A stretch of DNA of 39,877 bases from Nitrosomonas sp. Nm33 (lineage in GTDB: Bacteria; Pseudomonadota; Gammaproteobacteria; Burkholderiales; Nitrosomonadaceae): assembly GCF_900107265.1 (NCBI RefSeq), contig NZ_FNPJ01000023.1, positions 1 to 39,877 on the forward strand, read 5' to 3'. Below the pieces are notes generated by a model. That model ran no database searches, was not told where the DNA came from, and saw nothing but the letters and a program-made list of their open reading frames with translations. The translations under genes were made by a program, and so were the position numbers. Every line of letters begins with the position of its first letter. The first letter of the stretch is position 1. Below, one piece after another: positions 39,600-39,877 of the stretch.

Positions 39600-39877
39600 C
39601 CAGATAATTTTGATTATAATGCAAGGATGGCATATTCATTGGATTTTCGCCGTAAAGTGTTATCTGTTCGAGAGAAAGAAGGACTTACGATAGCCGAGGT
39701 GGCAGCGCGGTTTGATGTGGGTATAGCAAGCGTTGTTCGCTGGATCAAGCATGTTGATCGCAAACCTCAAGGGTTTCGCAAACGCAAGATTGATCTTGAT
39801 GTATTGCGGCAGGATATTCTCGATTATCCCGATGCCTATCAGTACGAGCGAGCAAAACGTTTGGGCGTGGCGCAGAA
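39597..39877 (+). mobile_element. IS630-family element, left end (rest outside window)
   Basis: The left terminal repeat begins TAACCAGATAATTTTGATT at 39597 and pairs imperfectly with the right terminal repeat at 341 (TAACCAGTTAAGAATGATT inward). It has entered the GGDEF gene at a TA (39597-39598). The element continues past the window end. Confidence 0.85.
39627..39877 (+). CDS. IS630 family transposase, N-terminal part (3' end outside window)
   Basis: The open frame reads MAYSLDFRRKVLSVREKEGL then TIAEVAARFDVGIASVVRWI, a helix-turn-helix typical of the IS630 N-terminus, and continues KIDLDVLRQDILDYPDAYQY to the window edge (83 codons). It lies 30 bp from the left terminal repeat. It should bind the element's terminal repeats. 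It is likely the same IS type as the C-terminal fragment at the window start; the two ends together would make one normal-size transposase gene, but they cannot be joined from this window alone. Confidence 0.85.
   Translation, partial: MAYSLDFRRKVLSVREKEGLTIAEVAARFDVGIASVVRWIKHVDRKPQGFRKRKIDLDVLRQDILDYPDAYQYERAKRLGVAQ

Overview
The window looks like a piece of a betaproteobacterial chromosome. A Nitrosomonas-like ammonia oxidiser is my best guess, from the mix of DksA, a SRAP protein, a surface-adhesin-E-like protein, many small repeats and the IS types. This is inference from family resemblance; there is no rRNA, tRNA or amo/hao gene to anchor it. Base composition is patchy. The ABC operon and GTPase genes are fairly GC-rich, whereas the methyltransferase, nuclease and several small genes are AT-rich. 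No prophage, CRISPR array, tRNA or rRNA is visible.

Layout. 1-6000 is a worn accessory zone. It holds the right end of an IS630 element, a methyltransferase gene cut by it, an XRE-type regulator with hairpin repeats around it, a His/Tyr/Gly-rich lipoprotein and a PAS-GGDEF diguanylate cyclase. After these come relics: a frameshifted Mu-F-like phage head gene, a small membrane-protein gene with an internal TGA, and the 3' half of an IS481-type transposase. 6100-8670 carries a TerB-like protein, a SRAP (YedK/HMCES) DNA-protein crosslink factor and a divergent endonuclease/exonuclease/phosphatase protein. 8739-12956 (minus strand) is a four-gene MacAB-type efflux operon in which every junction is a 4-nt overlap.

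13016-20470 is bracketed by two directly repeated 236-bp inverted-repeat elements, each with its own perfect 5-bp target duplication. Between them lie a membrane-anchored MutS-like ATPase, a divergent HxlR regulator/GST pair with two operator-like palindromes, a secreted small protein, a DHH phosphoesterase, a fatty-acid-hydroxylase-type di-iron membrane protein and a doubly damaged secreted-protein gene. 20880-26336 is one very large gene: an animal-type haem peroxidase fused to RTX calcium repeats and two Ig-like modules. 26600-37000 holds small membrane proteins, a CBS-pair protein, dksA, a secreted Kelch propeller, a two-gene membrane GTPase operon and a HEAT/TPR/SEC-C protein. The right edge has an IS3 orfA remnant and a membrane PDC-PAS-GGDEF gene cut by a second IS630 copy, which runs off the window.

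How the pieces work together. The clearest functional units are the efflux operon, the HxlR-GST electrophile/redox response pair and the GTPase pair. Two GGDEF genes point to c-di-GMP signalling, but only the first is complete. The strongest genome-dynamics signals are the 236-bp element and the IS630 insertions: all three IS630 junctions end the neighbouring reading frame exactly on the TAA of the terminal repeat. Several pseudogenes owe their frameshifts to single-base losses in A or T runs, so sequencing error must be excluded for those. I found no convincing new multi-gene defence or biosynthetic system.
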